Assembly: GCF_035514885.1 (NCBI RefSeq)
Contig: NZ_DATJCH010000012.1
Location: 434,001-498,000, forward strand
Origin: Albibacterium sp035514885
Lineage (GTDB): Bacteria; Bacteroidota; Bacteroidia; Sphingobacteriales; Sphingobacteriaceae
Reading direction: 5' to 3'
DNA: 64,000 bases
A program made the translations under genes and the position numbers. Shown here piece by piece: positions 45,998 to 55,376 of the stretch; the stretch's first letter is position 1; every line of letters starts with the position of its first letter. The notes below the pieces were generated by a model. That model did no database searches. It had not been told where the DNA came from and worked only from the letters and a program-made list of their open reading frames with translations.

Positions 45998-46411
45998 ATG
46001 GAGAAAATTGAACACATAGGCATAGCCGTTAAGGATCTGGATCAAGCAATTAAGAACTACGAACAGCTATTACAAAGCCCCTGCTATAAAACTGAAACCG
46101 TTGAAAGTGAATATGTTAAAACAGCGTTCTTTAAAGTGGGAGAGAGTAAGATTGAATTGTTGCAAGCATTAAATAATGAAGGCCCTATCCATCAATTCAT
46201 CGAAAAAAGGGGAGAGGGTATGCATCATATTGCCTATGAAGTAGAAGATATTAAAAAAGAAATGGCACGTCTTAAAGAAACTGGATCCCGTTTATTAAAC
46301 GAGGAACCTAAAAAAGGTGCGGATGATAAATGGGTATGCTTTATTCATCCAAAAGATAATAATGGCGTGCTAACCGAGCTGGTTCAGTCGATTAGCACAT
46401 CCAATTTGTAA
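45998..46411 (+). CDS. mce: Methylmalonyl-CoA epimerase
   Basis: 137 residues of the VOC fold. The metal ligands are visible: H in IEHIGIAVKDL, the Q of ELLQAL, H in GMHHIAYEVEDI and E in VLTELVQ. It interconverts (R)- and (S)-methylmalonyl-CoA in the propionate/succinate route typical of Bacteroidota. Its stop and that of the S46 peptidase are 2 bp apart. Confidence 0.93.
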   Translation: MEKIEHIGIAVKDLDQAIKNYEQLLQSPCYKTETVESEYVKTAFFKVGESKIELLQALNNEGPIHQFIEKRGEGMHHIAYEVEDIKKEMARLKETGSRLLNEEPKKGADDKWVCFIHPKDNNGVLTELVQSISTSNL

Positions 46412-46413
46412 AA

Positions 46414-48558
46414 TCAGATACCGATTTCTTTTAATAGGAAATCAGCATGATCAATTTTATCAGCTACCCAAAGCACATAGCGTATATCAACACCAATTGA
46501 GCGACTATAGCTTTCATTCCATGCAAAATCATTAATGGTTGCATCGTAAGCACGGTCAAAGTTGACACCAATCAACTCTCCCTTAGAATTCATAATTGGC
46601 GAACCAGAATTTCCTCCGGTTGTATCCATATTGTATAAGAGGTTGACAGGTACATCGCCCAACTCTTTCATTGCATAGGGTCCGAAATCCTTAGCTTCCC
46701 AAACTTCTCTGATTTTCGAAGGGTAGCGGAAATCAGGCAGACCAAGCTGTCCTTTTTCAATAATACCACGGATTGTCGTAAATGGCTTTACATAGGTTGC
46801 ATCAGCAGGAGAATATCCACGTATATAACCATAGGTTAAACGCAAGGTGCTATTAGCATCCGGAATAAAGTCCCTTTTTTGAAACTGTTCCTTCACTGCC
46901 ACATAATCACCCATTAGCTGATTTAAAACACCCTCTCTTCTGTCCATTTCAGGTTTTAATGCCAATTGTTGAGTTTCAAGATCCTTCTGGAAAAGTAACA
47001 GATTATCCGAATAATCACTAAGCGACTTTGGAGATCGTAAAAGTTTAGTGAATACAAAATCCTTATCCTTTAATTTACTTTCAGATAAAGATGCATTTGC
47101 AAAAGCAATCAGATTTGATCTTTTCCCTACAGCGGTAACCGGTTGATTATTAGAAAATTTAGACGCATCCAATAGCATTTTAGTGAAGATAGCACTGTCT
47201 GCACTAAAGTTATAACTTTCATAAAGACTATTCAGAATATCTGTAAGGCGCGGTAAATTACGTTGAAATGTTTCCTCCTTGTTATCACTGCTTTCTACTG
47301 CCAATTTAAAAGCATTCAGCTGTCTTGCTACATTCAGTAAACGAGTACTTGAATAGATCTGATTAAACCATAGATCACGCTCAGCATCGCTGAAAATATC
47401 CTTATAAAGATTATCAATATCAGTCATCAGACTTCCGTATTTGCCTTTTAAGCTAGCGTCATTCTCAATAAACTGTGCCAGTGCCAAATCCTCTTCTTGT
47501 TTACTTTTAAGAAGCTCGATCGACTTTAAGCCCTTCATCTTACCGCGGTAGTTTTTCATCACGTTCGCATTGCTTTTAATACGTGTGGCCAAACTAATTT
47601 CAATTGCCCGATCATCTTTACCAGCCTTCATCATTTCGTTGTTTTGAAAATCATAAAGAGCGGCTGTGTAGGGAAGTAAGAATTTTTCCTGATATTCAAT
47701 GTATTGAGCCGGACGATGTCTGAATGTTCTGCCCGGGTAGCCTAATATAAAAGCAAAATCTTCCTCTTTCACCCCATTTGGATTTACCTTTAAGAACTTC
47801 TTAGGCTTGTATGGAACATTATCAACGGAATAAGCCGCTGGTGAACCATCAGGCGCTACATAAGCACGTAGAAAAGAGAAATCTCCTGTATGTCTTGGCC
47901 ATATCCAGTTATCCGTATCTCCTCCAAACTCACCTATAATTTGCTGAGGTATATATACTAAGCGTACATCTTCAATGGTTTTATATCGGAAAAGAACATA
48001 GCTCTTACCGATAAACATTTCCGATACTTCAGCCTTTATCGAAGGATCTTTTTCCTCTGCTTCTTTCGCAATATTTAAACGTTCCTGTGTAATCAGGTGA
48101 ATTCTTTCAGCAGGATCTGTCGATGATTGAGCAGCTTGCAGTACCCGATTCGATACATCTTCATAACTATCCGTAATACGAATCGTTAAGCCTTGTGCTT
48201 GTATTTCATGTTCCTTTTGACGAGCTACAAAACCATTCGTTAAGTAATCGTTTTCAGGTGTACTTGCCAGGCGCACAGCACCAAAAGCACAATGATGGTT
48301 AGTAATGATTAAGCCCTCATCTGATATAAAAGAACCCGTACAGCCACCTACACGTACCAAAGCATCAACTAAACCCACCTGTCCGGGATTAAAAATATCA
48401 GTCTGACTAATTTCCAGTCCGGCTTTCTTTAAATCAACTCGATTTAAATCGCTCAAAGGAAACATTCCCTCATCCAGGAATGTAAATGAATAGGTACCAA
48501 CACTTGCAAACAGTAGAAATATGACCAGTACTTTTTTACTAAAAATCTTCATAAACAT
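46414..48558 (-). CDS. S46-family dipeptidyl-peptidase, DPP11-type (acidic P1)
   Basis: 714 residues with a signal peptide. The serine-protease triad is H89 in TNHHCAFG, an Asp in GGDTDNWIWPRHTGD, and S651 in GGNSGSPIMN. The specificity position 18 residues after the serine is R669 (in NFDRAYD); in the P. gingivalis enzymes this position is Arg in DPP11 (Asp/Glu at P1) and Gly in DPP7. It therefore should release N-terminal dipeptides ending in acidic residues in the periplasm. An ATG two codons in (48552) is an alternative start. Confidence 0.92.
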   Translation of the reverse strand: MFMKIFSKKVLVIFLLFASVGTYSFTFLDEGMFPLSDLNRVDLKKAGLEISQTDIFNPGQVGLVDALVRVGGCTGSFISDEGLIITNHHCAFGAVRLASTPENDYLTNGFVARQKEHEIQAQGLTIRITDSYEDVSNRVLQAAQSSTDPAERIHLITQERLNIAKEAEEKDPSIKAEVSEMFIGKSYVLFRYKTIEDVRLVYIPQQIIGEFGGDTDNWIWPRHTGDFSFLRAYVAPDGSPAAYSVDNVPYKPKKFLKVNPNGVKEEDFAFILGYPGRTFRHRPAQYIEYQEKFLLPYTAALYDFQNNEMMKAGKDDRAIEISLATRIKSNANVMKNYRGKMKGLKSIELLKSKQEEDLALAQFIENDASLKGKYGSLMTDIDNLYKDIFSDAERDLWFNQIYSSTRLLNVARQLNAFKLAVESSDNKEETFQRNLPRLTDILNSLYESYNFSADSAIFTKMLLDASKFSNNQPVTAVGKRSNLIAFANASLSESKLKDKDFVFTKLLRSPKSLSDYSDNLLLFQKDLETQQLALKPEMDRREGVLNQLMGDYVAVKEQFQKRDFIPDANSTLRLTYGYIRGYSPADATYVKPFTTIRGIIEKGQLGLPDFRYPSKIREVWEAKDFGPYAMKELGDVPVNLLYNMDTTGGNSGSPIMNSKGELIGVNFDRAYDATINDFAWNESYSRSIGVDIRYVLWVADKIDHADFLLKEIGI

Positions 48559-48588
48559 TATTCAATATATTCCGTTTAATTAACTTAG

Positions 48589-48596
48589 CAAAGTTA
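48589..48596 (-). promoter_or_regulatory. Candidate -7 box of the S46 peptidase gene
   Basis: The minus strand reads TAACTTTG, matching TAnnTTTG, 31 bp before the ATG. The -33 region has no TTG at the right spacing. Confidence 0.4.
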
Positions 48597-48624
48597 ACAA
48601 TACATCCATAATTAAGTCGTATGA

Positions 48625-50412
48625 ATGATTAAAGAAGCTACAGCCATTGCTAACAGGTTAAATCAGTGGAGGATACAGCGGATATCCAACAAAAATTTCT
48701 TAATAATATTAGCCGTAATAGTCGGCATTACAGGAGGTTTAGCTGCCTCTGCGCTAAAAGCACTCACCCTATATATTGCCACAATCTTACAAAACGACGT
48801 TTCTTGGGATTTCAGAGGTTATCTCTATTTGTTCTTCCCTTTAATCGGTATTATGCTAAGCGTTCTCTATGTTCGCAAGTTTATAAGGGCAAAAAAGATG
48901 GAACATGGCATTACACCCATTCTGTATTCCATCTCCAATAAATCAAGCAGAATGCCTGTGCACAATGTTTATTCGCAAATCATTACCAGTGCACTAACAG
49001 TCGGTTTTGGTGGTTCAGCAGGTTTAGAGGCACCCATTGTTGCAAGCGGTTCAGCTATCGGATCTAATATCGGACGGTTTTTCGGATTGAATTACCGTGA
49101 AGTTACCATGTTATTGGCCTGTGGTGCTGCAGCTGGAATTGCAGGAGCATTTAACAGTCCGGTAGCAGGAATGGTATTCGCCATAGAGATCCTCCTTCCT
49201 GAATTCTCAATTCCTGCCTTTATTCCTTTGTTAATTGCCGCAGCAACCTCATCTGTAGTATCCAGACTGCTGTATAGTGAACCATTATTCTATCTTGTAA
49301 CCGATAGCTGGGCATTCGATGCTTTGTTCTTTTATATTCTATTAGCTCTATGCGTTGGCCTCTTTTCTGTATTTTTCAATAAATTAAATCATGCTGCCAA
49401 GGGATGGTTTCAAAAAATCAGCAATCAATATCATCGAGTTATCATCAGCGGATTGGTATTGGGAGTGATGATCTTTATATTTCCAGCTTTATATGGCGAA
49501 GGTTATCTAGCTATACAAGAATTATTGGCTGGGAAAAGTACTTCCTTATTGGGCAATAGTATATTCGCAAGCTATCAGAATATTGGCTGGCTAGTTTTTG
49601 TATATGCTCTTGTAACTGTTTTTGCAAAAGCCTATTCAACAGTAATAACCTTACATAGTGGTGGTAATGGTGGTAATTTCGGGCCTAGTTTGGTGATGGG
49701 AGGTATACTGGGTTTTGCATTTGCTTACGGCATTAATTTAACCGGACTGGTTGAATTAAGCGTTGCTAATTTCATTGTAGCAGGAATGGCAGGGGCCTTG
49801 AGCGGAATTATGCATGCACCCCTCACAGGAATATTTCTTATAGTTGAAATCACAGGAGGATATGCTTTAATGGTTCCTCTAATGATTGTTTCGGCCATTA
49901 CTTATTTTATCAATAAAAGTGTCCTGAAATATTCAATATACACACAAGCTTTAGCTGAGTCTGGCGATTGGCTTCCTCATGAGGATAGAGATAAAACAGT
50001 TTTAAAAATGATGAAACTGCGTTATGTCCTGGAACGAAACTTTACCATCTTACATCCCGATGAAAAACCAATGGACAGACGCTTGGATATTCTTCATACG
50101 AAACGAAATATCTTTCCGGTAGTTGATGATAATCAAACCTTAATAGGTGTTATCTACAGCGAAAAACTCTTTGAGATATTGATAGGCGAGGCGTCGGCAG
50201 ATAAAACAATGAAAGAACTTGCTCAACCTCCTCAGGATATTATACGTATTGATGCCAATATGTATGAAGTTATGCGGAAAATGGATCGTGAAGACATCTG
50301 GATACTCCCTGTAACCGATGCAAATAATAAGTATCTTGGATTTATATCTAAATCAGCAATATTCAATAAATACCGTGCCTTGTTAATGCGTTTAGGCAAT
50401 TATCTGGAGTAA
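48625..50412 (+). CDS. ClC-type chloride channel/antiporter with CBS domains
   Basis: 595 residues. The membrane part (to about 430) has GSAGLEAPIVASG, with the gating glutamate (E in GLEAP instead of GREGP), then GAFNSPVAGMVFAIEILL with the proton glutamate, and GGNGGNFGPSLVMGG. The usual GSGIP filter is replaced by EHGITPILYS, a variant I believe common in Bacteroidota. Two C-terminal CBS domains (about 460-590) probably sense nucleotides. It likely exchanges Cl- for H+. It converges on kdsB. Confidence 0.9.
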   Translation: MIKEATAIANRLNQWRIQRISNKNFLIILAVIVGITGGLAASALKALTLYIATILQNDVSWDFRGYLYLFFPLIGIMLSVLYVRKFIRAKKMEHGITPILYSISNKSSRMPVHNVYSQIITSALTVGFGGSAGLEAPIVASGSAIGSNIGRFFGLNYREVTMLLACGAAAGIAGAFNSPVAGMVFAIEILLPEFSIPAFIPLLIAAATSSVVSRLLYSEPLFYLVTDSWAFDALFFYILLALCVGLFSVFFNKLNHAAKGWFQKISNQYHRVIISGLVLGVMIFIFPALYGEGYLAIQELLAGKSTSLLGNSIFASYQNIGWLVFVYALVTVFAKAYSTVITLHSGGNGGNFGPSLVMGGILGFAFAYGINLTGLVELSVANFIVAGMAGALSGIMHAPLTGIFLIVEITGGYALMVPLMIVSAITYFINKSVLKYSIYTQALAESGDWLPHEDRDKTVLKMMKLRYVLERNFTILHPDEKPMDRRLDILHTKRNIFPVVDDNQTLIGVIYSEKLFEILIGEASADKTMKELAQPPQDIIRIDANMYEVMRKMDREDIWILPVTDANNKYLGFISKSAIFNKYRALLMRLGNYLE

Positions 50413-50413
50413 T

Positions 50414-51160
50414 TTACAAGAAGTCTTTAAATTCTTTTAATGCGAGGGTGATATCATCCGGACTGTCGATACCATACGATTGATAGCTTGTTTCGGCAGT
50501 CTGAATAGAATAACCATTCTCTAACCAACGCAATTGCTCCAATGCCTCTGCCTTTTCAAGTGAAGATATTGGCAGTTGAGGTAGTTTCTGTAGAGTTTTT
50601 ACGTCAAAGCCATAAATTCCGATATGCTTAAAATAAGCTTGCTTTTCCAGCCATTCATTTTCGGGAATATCTCGCTGATAAGGAATCGTATTTCTGCTGA
50701 AATACAAAGCCTTTCCATTGCTATCTATCACCACTTTAGGTGTATTGTGATTAAAGAGTTCCTGATAGCTGTCTACCTTTTTAACAAGGGTTGCTATTTC
50801 AGTTCCAGGAGTATTAAAACATGCAGCCAGTAAGTCAATTTGCTCTGGCTGTATAAACGGTTCATCTCCTTGAATATTGATAACAATGTCGGCATCCGGA
50901 AAATGATTAGCCGCTTCAGCACAGCGATCTGTTCCGCTACTATGTGTTCTGGAAGTAAGAATAACATTTCCACCAAAAGACTGTACGTGATTCGCTATTC
51001 TATCATCATCTGTAGCTACTACAGCTTCATTTAAACTCTTGGATAGCAGGCATCTTTCATACACCCGTTGAATCATTGATTTACCTGCAATATCAACCAG
51101 CGGTTTTCCGGGGAAACGACTTGAAGCATAGCGGGCGGGGATAATACCAATGATATTCAT
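50414..51160 (-). CDS. kdsB: 3-deoxy-manno-octulosonate cytidylyltransferase
   Basis: 248 residues. IGIIPARYASSRFPGKPLVD (N-terminal nucleotide-binding loop), VATDDDRIANHV, SGTDRCAEA and NIQGDEPFIQPEQI are diagnostic. It activates Kdo as CMP-Kdo for lipopolysaccharide synthesis. It is the last gene of a tight minus-strand operon, 2 bp after the deoxynucleoside kinase gene. Confidence 0.96.
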   Translation of the reverse strand: MNIIGIIPARYASSRFPGKPLVDIAGKSMIQRVYERCLLSKSLNEAVVATDDDRIANHVQSFGGNVILTSRTHSSGTDRCAEAANHFPDADIVINIQGDEPFIQPEQIDLLAACFNTPGTEIATLVKKVDSYQELFNHNTPKVVIDSNGKALYFSRNTIPYQRDIPENEWLEKQAYFKHIGIYGFDVKTLQKLPQLPISSLEKAEALEQLRWLENGYSIQTAETSYQSYGIDSPDDITLALKEFKDFL

Positions 51161-51162
51161 GA

Positions 51163-51777
51163 TTAAAACAAACCGTTTATTTCTCGATTCACACTATCCA
51201 ATACATAAGATAAATCGTCCGTGTTATTCTCGAAATCCAGTTTATCTTTATCGAGAACCAACAACTTCCCGCCATCATAAGAGCTAATCCATTTTTCATA
51301 CTTATCGTTCAATTTCGACAAATAATCTAAACGAATACCAGCCTCATAATCGCGGCCACGTAATTGAATATTATCAACCAAGGTAGGGACAGAAGCTCTC
51401 AAATATATTAGCAGATCTGGAGGTTGAATAAACTCTAAAACACTTTCAAAAATATTGCTGTAATTCTGAAAATCGCGAGCCGTCATCAAACCCATATCAT
51501 GCAGGTTTTCTGCAAAAATATAGGCATCCTCATAAATAGTACGATCTTGTATAATGTTCCTTTGCACTTTTTGAAGCTCCAGCATATGACGGAACCGACT
51601 ATTCAAAAAGAAAATTTGAAGGTTAAACGACCAGCGTTTCATATCATTGTAAAAATCTTCCAGATAAGGATTATGCTCTACAGCCTCAAACTGAGGCTCA
51701 TATCCCATGTGTTTAGATAACAAACGAGTAAGAGTAGTTTTACCCGCGCCGATATTTCCAACAATCGCTATATGCAT
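51163..51777 (-). CDS. Deoxynucleoside kinase
   Basis: 204 residues. The P-loop is AIVGNIGAGKTTLT (about 4-17), followed by EPQFEAVEHNPYLEDFY with the base-site Glu, WSFNLQIFFLNSRF, and QDRTIYEDAYIF. It phosphorylates deoxynucleosides for salvage, probably deoxyadenosine/deoxyguanosine as in other Bacteroidota and Firmicutes. It lies 8 bp after trpS and 2 bp before kdsB, so the genes are cotranscribed although unrelated in pathway. Confidence 0.9.
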   Translation of the reverse strand: MHIAIVGNIGAGKTTLTRLLSKHMGYEPQFEAVEHNPYLEDFYNDMKRWSFNLQIFFLNSRFRHMLELQKVQRNIIQDRTIYEDAYIFAENLHDMGLMTARDFQNYSNIFESVLEFIQPPDLLIYLRASVPTLVDNIQLRGRDYEAGIRLDYLSKLNDKYEKWISSYDGGKLLVLDKDKLDFENNTDDLSYVLDSVNREINGLF

Positions 51778-51785
51778 GTTTTTGT

Positions 51786-52781
51786 TTAAAATGATTTGAT
51801 GCCAATTAACTCCCGTACGTCTGATATAGTTTTTTGAGCAGAAGCCCGTGCCTTTTCAGCACCTAAATTAACTACTTTTTTAACATATTCACGATCGTTT
51901 GCAATATCATTGATCCTTGAACGCATCGGTTCTGTGGCAACAATCATGTCTTCCGCTAATTGTTTCTTAAAATCGCCGTAGCGAATCTGACAAGTATTGT
52001 ATAACTCATCGAAATGAGCAACTGTATCATTCGATGAAACTACAGCCATCAAATCAAACAGATTTTGAATATAATCCGGCTTAGCTTGATTTTCAGTTGT
52101 CGGACCTGAATCTGTTACAGCTTTCATTACCTTTTTGCGGATAGCCTCTGGAGTATCCGAAAGGAAAATAGCATTTCCCTCACCTTCAGATTTACCCATC
52201 TTGCCTTTTCCATCCAGACCCGGAATCTTAACCAGTTTCTGCGTTGAACTAAAAGCATAAGGCTCTGGAAAATAATCTTGGTTATAAAGCCTGTTAAAAC
52301 GATTACCAAACGTTCTGGCCATTTCTAAATGCTGTTCCTGATCTTTCCCAACAGGAACCTTCGTAGCCCGGTGTATAAGAATATCAGCCGCCATTAGTGT
52401 AGGGTAGGTCAATAAGCCTGCATTAACATTATCCGGATTTGCCCGCACTTTATCTTTAAAAGAAGCACTACGTTCAAGCTCACCCATGTAAGCATTCATA
52501 TTTAAGTACAAATAAAGTTCTGTAATTTCAGGGACATCCGACTGAACGTAAATAGTTGCCTTTTCAGGATCGATTCCTGCAGCAAGGTATTCAACCACCA
52601 CCTGACGAACATTTTTATGCATTTCGGCAGAAGTAGGATGTGTAGTAAGCGCATGCCAATCGGCAATAAAGAAGAAGCAGTTATAATTTTCCTGCATCTC
52701 AATGAAGTTCTTTACTGCACCATAATAATTTCCTAAGTGTAATTTCCCGGTACTCCGGATACCGCTAACGACTGTTTCCAT
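51786..52781 (-). CDS. trpS: Tryptophanyl-tRNA synthetase
   Basis: 331 residues, normal for bacterial TrpRS. The class I HIGH-like motif is STGKLHLGNYYGA (about 10-22), and the KMSKS motif appears as GKMGKSEGEG. ADWHALTTHP and LTYPTLMAADIL are further TrpRS blocks. It charges tRNA-Trp. First gene of the trpS-dNK-kdsB operon. A minus-strand TAAATTTG at 52925-52932 is a distant promoter candidate. Confidence 0.96.
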   Translation of the reverse strand: METVVSGIRSTGKLHLGNYYGAVKNFIEMQENYNCFFFIADWHALTTHPTSAEMHKNVRQVVVEYLAAGIDPEKATIYVQSDVPEITELYLYLNMNAYMGELERSASFKDKVRANPDNVNAGLLTYPTLMAADILIHRATKVPVGKDQEQHLEMARTFGNRFNRLYNQDYFPEPYAFSSTQKLVKIPGLDGKGKMGKSEGEGNAIFLSDTPEAIRKKVMKAVTDSGPTTENQAKPDYIQNLFDLMAVVSSNDTVAHFDELYNTCQIRYGDFKKQLAEDMIVATEPMRSRINDIANDREYVKKVVNLGAEKARASAQKTISDVRELIGIKSF

Positions 52782-52930
52782 ATGGATGCGAAAATACAGA
52801 TTTTAAGGAAACTTTGGGTAAGGGTGGAGGTCAATTATAATTTATTTGTATTTCAATTTTTTATTTTCCATTTCATAAACACAATATAAAAAGAATATAA
52901 TTTTAATGGAACCCCTACATTTTCCAAATT

Positions 52931-52938
52931 TAATTTTG
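52931..52938 (+). promoter_or_regulatory. Candidate -7 box upstream of the SulP transporter
   Basis: TAATTTTG lies 73 bp before the ATG at 53012. It overlaps a near-palindrome (CCAAATTTAATTTTGG, 52924-52939) that also gives TAAATTTG on the other strand, so it may serve both divergent genes. No -33 TTG is evident. Confidence 0.3.
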
Positions 52939-53011
52939 GTTTCTTTGTTGTGCCCGAGGATCTCACTTCAGGTATATTTTACTTTTCTTGCCAATTTAGG
53001 TACATACGTTT

Positions 53012-54547
53012 ATGCAGAAGATAATCAATCTGTTTGATTTCAAGCAGAATATAAATTATAAAAATGAAATTCTAGCAGGTTTAACTGTCGCTATGACGAT
53101 GATTCCAGAATCATTATCCTTTGCTATTCTAGCAGGTCTCTCACCTTTAACAGGATTATATGCAGCCTTTTTGATGGGTCTTGTAACAGCTATCCTGGGT
53201 GGGCGACCCGGTATGGTATCTGGTGGTGCCGGAGCAACAGTTGTAGTACTTATTGCTTTGGCTTCGTCACATGGTGTAGAATATCTATTTGCTGCTGTAG
53301 TTTTAGCTGGTATCCTCCAAATGTTGGTAGGCCTTTTTAAATTAGGCAAGTTTGTTCGCTTAATACCACATCCCGTTATGTATGGTTTTTTAAACGGTCT
53401 GGCAGTTATCATTTTTATGGCGCAAGTAGCACAATTTAAAGTAGTGCAGAACGGTATTGAAACTTGGATGCAGGGACCGACACTCTATTTGATGGCTGGC
53501 TTAACTTTGCTCACCATTGCGATTGTATTTTTACTGCCAAAATTTACTAAGGCCGTTCCAGCTTCCCTTGTAGCCATATTAGTCGTGTTTGGAATCGTTT
53601 ATTTCTTCAATATAGATACAAAGAAGGTAATTGATATAGCTTCTGTAAGAGGCTCGCTACCTTCTTTTCATATACCGCAAATCCCCTTCGATATAGAGAC
53701 CCTGAAAATAATCTTCCCCTATGCTTTAGTCATGGCAGGCGTTGGATTGATAGAAAGCCTCCTAACATTGAACATGGTGGATGAGATAACCAATACAAAA
53801 GGACAATCTAATAGAGAAGCTGTAGCTCAAGGTATTGCAAATATAACTAATGGTTTCTTCGGAGGAATGGGTGGTTGTGCGATGGTTGCCCAAACTTTGG
53901 TGAACATAAGTGCGGGAGCCAGAGCAAGACTTTCGGCAATTATCGGTGCTCTTACAATTTTACTGATTATTTTAGTGGGAGGTCCAGTAATTGAACAAAT
54001 TCCAATGGCGGCTTTGGTTGGTGTGATGATGATGGTAGCCATCGGAACTTTTGAATGGGTAAGTTTTAGAATTATCAATAAAATGCCGCGTCATGATATC
54101 TTTATAGGTATGCTGGTAGCATTGATTATAGTACTCTTACACAATTTGGCGTTGGCGGTATTGATTGGTGTTATTATTTCGGCTTTGGTATTTGCATGGG
54201 AAAGTGCTAAAAGAATACGCGCAAGAAAGTACTTAGATGAAAATGGAATCAAACATTATGAGATTTTTGGTCCACTTTTTTTTGGTTCTATTGCTGCCTT
54301 TACAGAAAAATTCGATGTGCTGAATGACCCACAAGAAGTAATAATAGATTTTAGAGAAAGCAAGGTTGTCGATATGTCTGCGATTGAAGCTCTGAATAAA
54401 ATTACGGAGAAGTATAAAAAGAAGGGTAAAAAGTTGCGTTTACGCCATTTAAGTCAAGATTGCAGACAGTTACTTAAAAATGCTGAATCGGTTATTGATG
54501 TGAATATTATTGAAGATCCTACCTATCAAGTAATGACCAATAAATAA
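53012..54547 (+). CDS. SulP-family anion transporter with STAS domain
   Basis: 511 residues. About 14 hydrophobic segments start with IPESLSFAILAGLSPLTGLY, the SulP signature region. A C-terminal STAS domain (about 405-505) has VIIDFRESKVVDMSAIEAL. SulP members import sulfate, bicarbonate or other anions with H+ or Na+; the substrate is not evident here. It ends right at a strong inverted repeat. Confidence 0.9.
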   Translation: MQKIINLFDFKQNINYKNEILAGLTVAMTMIPESLSFAILAGLSPLTGLYAAFLMGLVTAILGGRPGMVSGGAGATVVVLIALASSHGVEYLFAAVVLAGILQMLVGLFKLGKFVRLIPHPVMYGFLNGLAVIIFMAQVAQFKVVQNGIETWMQGPTLYLMAGLTLLTIAIVFLLPKFTKAVPASLVAILVVFGIVYFFNIDTKKVIDIASVRGSLPSFHIPQIPFDIETLKIIFPYALVMAGVGLIESLLTLNMVDEITNTKGQSNREAVAQGIANITNGFFGGMGGCAMVAQTLVNISAGARARLSAIIGALTILLIILVGGPVIEQIPMAALVGVMMMVAIGTFEWVSFRIINKMPRHDIFIGMLVALIIVLLHNLALAVLIGVIISALVFAWESAKRIRARKYLDENGIKHYEIFGPLFFGSIAAFTEKFDVLNDPQEVIIDFRESKVVDMSAIEALNKITEKYKKKGKKLRLRHLSQDCRQLLKNAESVIDVNIIEDPTYQVMTNK

Positions 54548-54569
54548 AGATTGAATAAATATTCAATCT
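54548..54569 (+). terminator. Inverted repeat directly after the SulP gene
   Basis: AGATTGAATA and TATTCAATCT are perfect 10-bp arms separated by two bases, starting at the base after the stop codon. It probably folds as an 8-bp stem with a 6-base loop. There is no strong U-run, so it may be weak. Confidence 0.5.
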
Positions 54570-54601
54570 AATCCAATAAACGGCGATACACATGAGCAAG
54601 T

Positions 54602-54619
54602 GTTAAACTGGAGTTTAAC
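54602..54619 (-). terminator. Inverted repeat at the end of the antitoxin gene
   Basis: GTTAAACT and AGTTTAAC form a perfect 8-bp stem with a two-base centre, touching the stop codon of higA. It may mark the end of the toxin-antitoxin transcript. No U-run follows. Confidence 0.35.
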
Positions 54620-54906
54620 TACCTACGATAAGGTTCTAGCTTAAATGTTTTAGCTTTTTCAGCAGCGATATGCAAATTATACTTTGTTTGCATATTTGCC
54701 CATATTTCGGCTGTTCCACCAAATACTAGAGATATCCGATATGCCATATCTGGAGTTATATCTGATTTTTCATGAATAATATTATTTAGCATTTGACGAG
54801 ATATGCCAAGCATTTTTGCTGTTTCACCTATTTTTAATTCGTGAGCCTGAATAATTTCTTCCCTTAATATCTCACCGGGATGGATATTCCTCATCTTTCT
54901 GTCCAT
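54619..54906 (-). CDS. higA: HigA-like antitoxin (XRE-type HTH)
   Basis: 95 residues from the ATG at 54906; a TTG overlapping the toxin end is less likely. MRNIHPGEILREEII is the classic HigA opening, with HTH ETAKMLGISRQMLNNIIHEK and FGGTAEIWANMQ after it. It binds and neutralises the toxin and represses the promoter, probably at the palindrome at 55214-55231. The toxin gene precedes it by 10 bp, the toxin-first order usual for higBA. Confidence 0.93.
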   Translation of the reverse strand: MDRKMRNIHPGEILREEIIQAHELKIGETAKMLGISRQMLNNIIHEKSDITPDMAYRISLVFGGTAEIWANMQTKYNLHIAAEKAKTFKLEPYRR

Positions 54907-54916
54907 TTCTTTCTTT

Positions 54917-55201
54917 TTAGTGATAATCAATATAATCTAAATCATAAGCATGTTGGCCATCAAAGTAAAAAATAATACGATAGTTCTTATTCACTTTGAT
55001 GCTCCAATAGTCTTTTAAATCGCCAGATAGTTTATGAATATTCCAATTTAGAAATACGCTAAAATCTTCTGGAACATGTTCGGCACTATCTATGATTTCA
55101 AGCATACGTTCAATACGATTCACATGTTCAGTAGGCAACTTGTTTACTTTTCCTTCTTCCCAAAGTAGTCTTAATCCTTTGTGTTTAAAGCTTTTTATCA
55201 T
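54917..55201 (-). CDS. higB: HigB/RelE-type toxin (mRNA interferase)
   Basis: 94 residues from the ATG at 55201 (MIKSFKHKGLRLLWEEGK); an earlier ATG at 55249 would put the palindrome inside the gene. The RelE fold is shown by NWNIHKLSGDLKDYWSIKVN and YRIIFYFDGQHAYDLDYIDY. Such toxins cut mRNA in the ribosomal A site. The pair forms one operon, toxin first. Confidence 0.92.
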   Translation of the reverse strand: MIKSFKHKGLRLLWEEGKVNKLPTEHVNRIERMLEIIDSAEHVPEDFSVFLNWNIHKLSGDLKDYWSIKVNKNYRIIFYFDGQHAYDLDYIDYH

Positions 55202-55213
55202 GCTAACGATGTA

Positions 55214-55231
55214 AAGTGTAAATTTACACTT
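55214..55231. promoter_or_regulatory. Perfect 18-bp palindrome upstream of higBA (candidate operator)
   Basis: AAGTGTAAATTTACACTT is identical on both strands and sits 13 bp before the toxin ATG. On the minus strand it contains TACACTTT, near the -7 consensus. A homodimeric XRE repressor such as HigA would be the natural ligand. Confidence 0.6.
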
Positions 55232-55376
55232 GTTATTTATGAAATGCAAATAATTTGGTTGTTATTACTTGTATTTAATAAGGTAATTCTTTTTTCTGTT
55301 ACCCATTCCCTCGATCTTTTTTATCTAATCCGTTTAGTTGTTACATTTATAGAAGTTTAACGAAACTGGAATTAAA

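Noticed and set aside
55202..55249. Longer HigB reading starting at 55249
   Set aside because: It would place the 18-bp palindrome inside the coding region, and the first 16 residues do not fit the RelE family; the ATG at 55201 fits.
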